NCBI GenBank assembly: GCA_021405325.1
Contig: QWII01000005.1
Span: forward strand, 62,001 to 126,000
Origin: Caldilinea sp. CFX5
Lineage (GTDB): Bacteria; Chloroflexota; Anaerolineae; Caldilineales; Caldilineaceae
Direction of reading: 5' to 3'
Length of the DNA stretch: 64,000 nt
A model generated the notes under the pieces. It made no database searches. It was not told where the DNA came from and worked only from the letters and a program-made list of their open reading frames with translations. Below, piece by piece: positions 61,421 to 64,000 of the stretch; position 1 is the first letter of the stretch, and every line of letters starts with the position of its first letter. Made by a program: the position numbers and the translations under genes.

Positions 61421-62710
61421 ATGCCCGTCAAACAGGCGCGCCCCATGCAAACCTACAGCGCTGACGCCTACGCCCTGAGCAGCCAGCCCGCCGAGGATCT
61501 GGCACACGGCGAGCCACGCTTATCCTATGACTATTCGCAGGTCGCCGAAGAACATCGCGCCACCGTGATCGCCAGCGCCAAGACCATCAAGCGCCATGAA
61601 CGCCGGACGATTGAAAACATGGTTACGATTGGTTGCGAGTTAAAAGCGGTTCAAGACCGTCTACCCCACGGTCAATTTCTGCCCTGGATCGAGCAAGAGT
61701 TCGGTTGGCAGAAGACTATCGCCTATAATCTGCTCAATCTGGCCGCCAAATTTCCGCCAGGCGGAAATTTGCCCGTTGGCATCGGTCTGGCCGCCCTCTA
61801 CCAACTCACCGCCGCCCCCGACAGCGCGCTCCAAGAGGCGCAAAATCGTCAGCACGCCGGCGAAACGATCACCAAAGCCAAAGCCACCGAGATCGCTGCC
61901 CGTCATCGCACCGCTGAGAAAAGCGGCGAGACGCCCCCACCCCACAACCTCACCGGTGCTGAAGCGATCGCCGTAGTCTGGCGCGGCATAAAACAACATC
62001 AACGCAGCCTGAGCCAGGATGTCAAAGAACAGAACGAAGAACGCCTGCAGTGGTTACAAAACGCGCCGCTGCAACTCTTCATCAACATGTTGCCGCCCGC
62101 TGTCGTCTACACAGAAACCATGCTCAAAACCGCCGTCGCCGCCGTCCAAACCGAACTCCTGGGTAACATCGATCATCTGGCGCGTATCGCGGCACGCGCC
62201 CATCAAAGCCAGCCAAAGGGCGCTCTCGCCAGTGCCCATGTGACGCCACCCAGTGCACATACCACGCGACAAGTTGATCTGTTGTCCCCAGGCATAGAGC
62301 GCCTGCCCGCCTATCTCACCGCAGCCGGCTGCAACCTCACCCGCCTGCTCGACGGCGCGCTCGCCGCCCAACACCAGGATCAACAGCGTATCTTCGCCGG
62401 CAATCAGACCCAAGACGCTATCACCTGGCTGGATACTCTTGTGCGCAGCGCCACCAACGACCAAAACCGCCGTCAGCGCCGTGTAGTCAATCTGCTCGAC
62501 AAAACCCTGATCGATCTGCACGAGGCGCATACGCTCATCATCGCCGGCCACCACCCAGGTCTTACTACTCATGCACCTACCTTGACTGATGCGATTGGAC
62601 TAATAGCAAAGGTGATTGCTCAAATCAATGCTGATGGGAGTTTTGCTACCGAACTCCCATTCCATACGACACAACAGGAGGAAAAAAGAAGAACTTTTGA
62701 GGAAGCCTGA
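61421..62710 (+). CDS. DUF3102-type ParB-like protein
   Basis: 429 residues. The N-terminal half has HERRTIENMVTIGCELKAVQDRLPHGQFLPWIEQEFGWQKTIAYNLLNLA, the DUF3102 signature seen in proteins next to ParA on plasmids and integrative elements. The rest is helical with a linker (AHQSQPKGALASAHVTP). Probably the DNA-binding partner of ParA. The gene contains a perfect 25-bp palindrome at 61747-61771 that could be its target. Confidence 0.8.
   Translation: MPVKQARPMQTYSADAYALSSQPAEDLAHGEPRLSYDYSQVAEEHRATVIASAKTIKRHERRTIENMVTIGCELKAVQDRLPHGQFLPWIEQEFGWQKTIAYNLLNLAAKFPPGGNLPVGIGLAALYQLTAAPDSALQEAQNRQHAGETITKAKATEIAARHRTAEKSGETPPPHNLTGAEAIAVVWRGIKQHQRSLSQDVKEQNEERLQWLQNAPLQLFINMLPPAVVYTETMLKTAVAAVQTELLGNIDHLARIAARAHQSQPKGALASAHVTPPSAHTTRQVDLLSPGIERLPAYLTAAGCNLTRLLDGALAAQHQDQQRIFAGNQTQDAITWLDTLVRSATNDQNRRQRRVVNLLDKTLIDLHEAHTLIIAGHHPGLTTHAPTLTDAIGLIAKVIAQINADGSFATELPFHTTQQEEKRRTFEEA
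61747..61771. promoter_or_regulatory. 25-bp perfect palindrome in the DUF3102 gene (parS candidate)
   Basis: Arms CAAATTTCCGCC around one A. The centre CGCCAGGCG is shared with the palindrome at 58437 beside the iterons. Location inside the presumed ParB gene fits a centromere or operator. Confidence 0.5.
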
Positions 62711-62785
62711 TTATATCGTAAGAACATCGTAAACGCAAGAAAGTTGCACAAATGTTCGTCGTCTGCTAAAACATGTTATACCAAC

Positions 62786-62960
62786 GAGCGCCAGGAAGGT
62801 CACTGTTTACAAGAGTAACGAATGCCTTCCTGGCCCGCTCGCAAGTAATACCGGGCAATAACAGAGTTAGAGCCTCTGCTATTGCCCTTACCGCTAACCG
62901 TATCTAGGACGGTCGTCGGCTAACGTGGTAGCATACACCACGGCCCCACCGTCCTCCTAA
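62786..62960 (+). other. Three-hairpin leader before the FtsK/HerA-like gene
   Basis: The 266-base gap holds hairpin 1 (GAGCG-CCAGGAAGG with CCTTCCTGG-CCCGCTC, 62786-62840), hairpin 2 (GGGCAATA/TATTGCCC, 62853-62887) and hairpin 3 (TAGGACGGT/ACCGTCC with inner CGTGGT/ACCACG, 62905-62959). It may be a regulatory leader, a small RNA or an oriT. Confidence 0.5.
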
Positions 62961-62976
62961 CTGGAGGATGCTATGA

Positions 62977-64000
62977 ATGAAATCAATCTACCTGCTCACC
63001 GGCCTGCTGCTCGCCGGCGCTGGCTTCACCCTCTGTGGCTGGCTTTTCTGGCCCGCCGCCCAATGGCTGGCCAATCTTTTCATCACATTCCAAATTACTT
63101 GGTTTGTCCTGGCGCTCCCCATCGCCATCACCGCCTCCCTCTCAGTGCTAACCCGCCGCTCCATGCCATCAAAACGCCGCGCTACAGCCAAAACCAAGGA
63201 GCAACGCACCATGGCCAGCTTTGAGCAATACCAAGCCTGGTGCCTTCAGCGCATCGGCCAACTCGTCATCGACCAGCAGATCCATTGCCAGGCGTCGGCA
63301 CAACGTGGCCCCTTCACACTGCATTGCACCCTCCGCCTGACCGCCGATCCCGTCGGCGGCCTGCGCAAGCTCCTCGCGCTTGGCCCCAGCCTACGCATGG
63401 TGCTCCAAACCAACGTGCGCGTCATCCAAATGGATCAAGGCGTGATCATCGAAGCCGAATTACCCCCGTCCGCCCACATCACCCCCAATGCCGCCAAATT
63501 ACTCAAGGCAACGCGCTGGCCCCAGATCGCCATCGGCATCGATCAGCACATGCGCCCTATAACCATCAATCCTGAACTGCATGGGGCGCTCTATTGGGTC
63601 GCGCCCCCGCGCGCCGGCAAAACCCAATCCATGCGCAGCACCCTCTATCTCATGCGCCACACCGCCCCCGATCTCCGCTTTCTCATTCTCGCGATCCCTT
63701 CCAAGATCCGGGAGGACTGGGGTTGTTTCGCCGGCGTCAGCGGCTGCTTAGGATTAGTCGGCGACTACGTCGAAATGGAGCAAGCGTTGGCCTGGGTCGT
63801 CGCCGCTATGGAATCTGGTCGCCGCGCCGGCAAAACCATCATTGTCGTCGATGACCTTACCATGCTCATGCTCCACGCCCCCGGCATTAGCACCGCCATC
63901 GACAGTCTCGCGCTCACCGGCCCTGGTCTCGGCTACCATCTCATGGTCGGCACCCACGGCGCCGGCTCCATCACCACCACCGGCGGCCGCATGGTCAACT
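62977..64000 (+). CDS. FtsK/HerA-like DNA-translocation ATPase, N-terminal part
   Basis: The frame starts at 62977 (CTGGAGGATG upstream) and runs past the window end; 341 residues are visible. Two N-terminal membrane helices (LLTGLLLAGAGFTLCGWLFW; FVLALPIAITASLSVL) are followed by a cytosolic ATPase with Walker A VAPPRAGKTQS (near 211-221) and Walker B TIIVVDDLTML (near 288-298). The design matches the coupling or translocation ATPases of integrative elements (TraB/FtsK/HerA group), which pump DNA through a membrane pore. An overlapping frame at 62973 is spurious. Conjugation is a plausible but untested role. Confidence 0.82.
   Translation, partial: MKSIYLLTGLLLAGAGFTLCGWLFWPAAQWLANLFITFQITWFVLALPIAITASLSVLTRRSMPSKRRATAKTKEQRTMASFEQYQAWCLQRIGQLVIDQQIHCQASAQRGPFTLHCTLRLTADPVGGLRKLLALGPSLRMVLQTNVRVIQMDQGVIIEAELPPSAHITPNAAKLLKATRWPQIAIGIDQHMRPITINPELHGALYWVAPPRAGKTQSMRSTLYLMRHTAPDLRFLILAIPSKIREDWGCFAGVSGCLGLVGDYVEMEQALAWVVAAMESGRRAGKTIIVVDDLTMLMLHAPGISTAIDSLALTGPGLGYHLMVGTHGAGSITTTGGRMVN

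Noticed and set aside
62973..63224. 83-codon frame starting four bases before the FtsK/HerA-like gene
   Set aside because: The neighbouring frame from 62977 is open to the window end with membrane helices and Walker motifs; this one is Arg/Pro-rich shadow.

Overview
The window looks like part of a chromosome of a filamentous-type Chloroflexota bacterium (Anaerolineae/Caldilineae-like). This is inferred from moderately high GC, from many lipoproteins with Ala/Pro/Thr-rich linkers and no LPS or outer-membrane genes, from carbohydrate and peptide ABC importers without local ATPases, from a secreted protein ending in a VYLPF-type tail, and from abundant low-complexity intergenic inverted repeats. 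No rRNA or complete tRNA gene is present.

Region by region. 1-2350: lipoproteins, tatA and two MITE-like repeats. 1844-9759: a minus-strand operon encoding two very large proteins of unknown function with a shared N-terminal domain, a metacaspase-like protease with an intact His/Cys dyad, and a small membrane protein. This is the best candidate here for an undescribed system. 9913-16371: a PrsW-type membrane protease with a 32-residue membrane peptide, a sugar ABC importer and secreted proteins. 16594-21506: an oligopeptide ABC importer followed by a degenerate response regulator. 21970-33053: an M16 protease, an enolase-superfamily enzyme, a PhyH dioxygenase, a GH10 xylanase and a sugar-type SDR, with a membrane HhH plus SNF2 pair inserted among them. 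33151-39248: an AAA/nuclease protein, a signal-less binding protein and a fused nucleotidyltransferase/GHMP kinase. 39274-39475: a strong promoter, a multi-hairpin RNA and a terminator. 39856-44579: an Rpn nuclease, a six-gene PadR/ABC operon and a repeat-broken gene. 44576-48453: coaD, an EF-G-type GTPase and a Cys/Met enzyme.

48553-56553 is a copper-homeostasis island: multicopper oxidase, two-component system, Met/His-rich DUF305 lipoprotein and CopB ATPase. Matching 11-bp-spaced TTCAT repeats lie upstream of its two main transcription units, and a partial reversed copy lies before a small membrane-protein gene. From about 56757 to beyond the right edge lies an integrated element. It starts at the 3' end of a tRNA gene (att site) and carries a tyrosine integrase, a replication initiator with iteron-like repeats and an AT-rich stretch inside its own gene, small Zn-ribbon and DnaQ-like proteins, ParA, a DUF3102 protein, a structured leader and an FtsK/HerA-like ATPase cut by the window end.

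A recurring theme is very long, often perfect hairpins between genes with unrelated sequences. Two have exactly the same 35/8/35 geometry and start at a stop codon.
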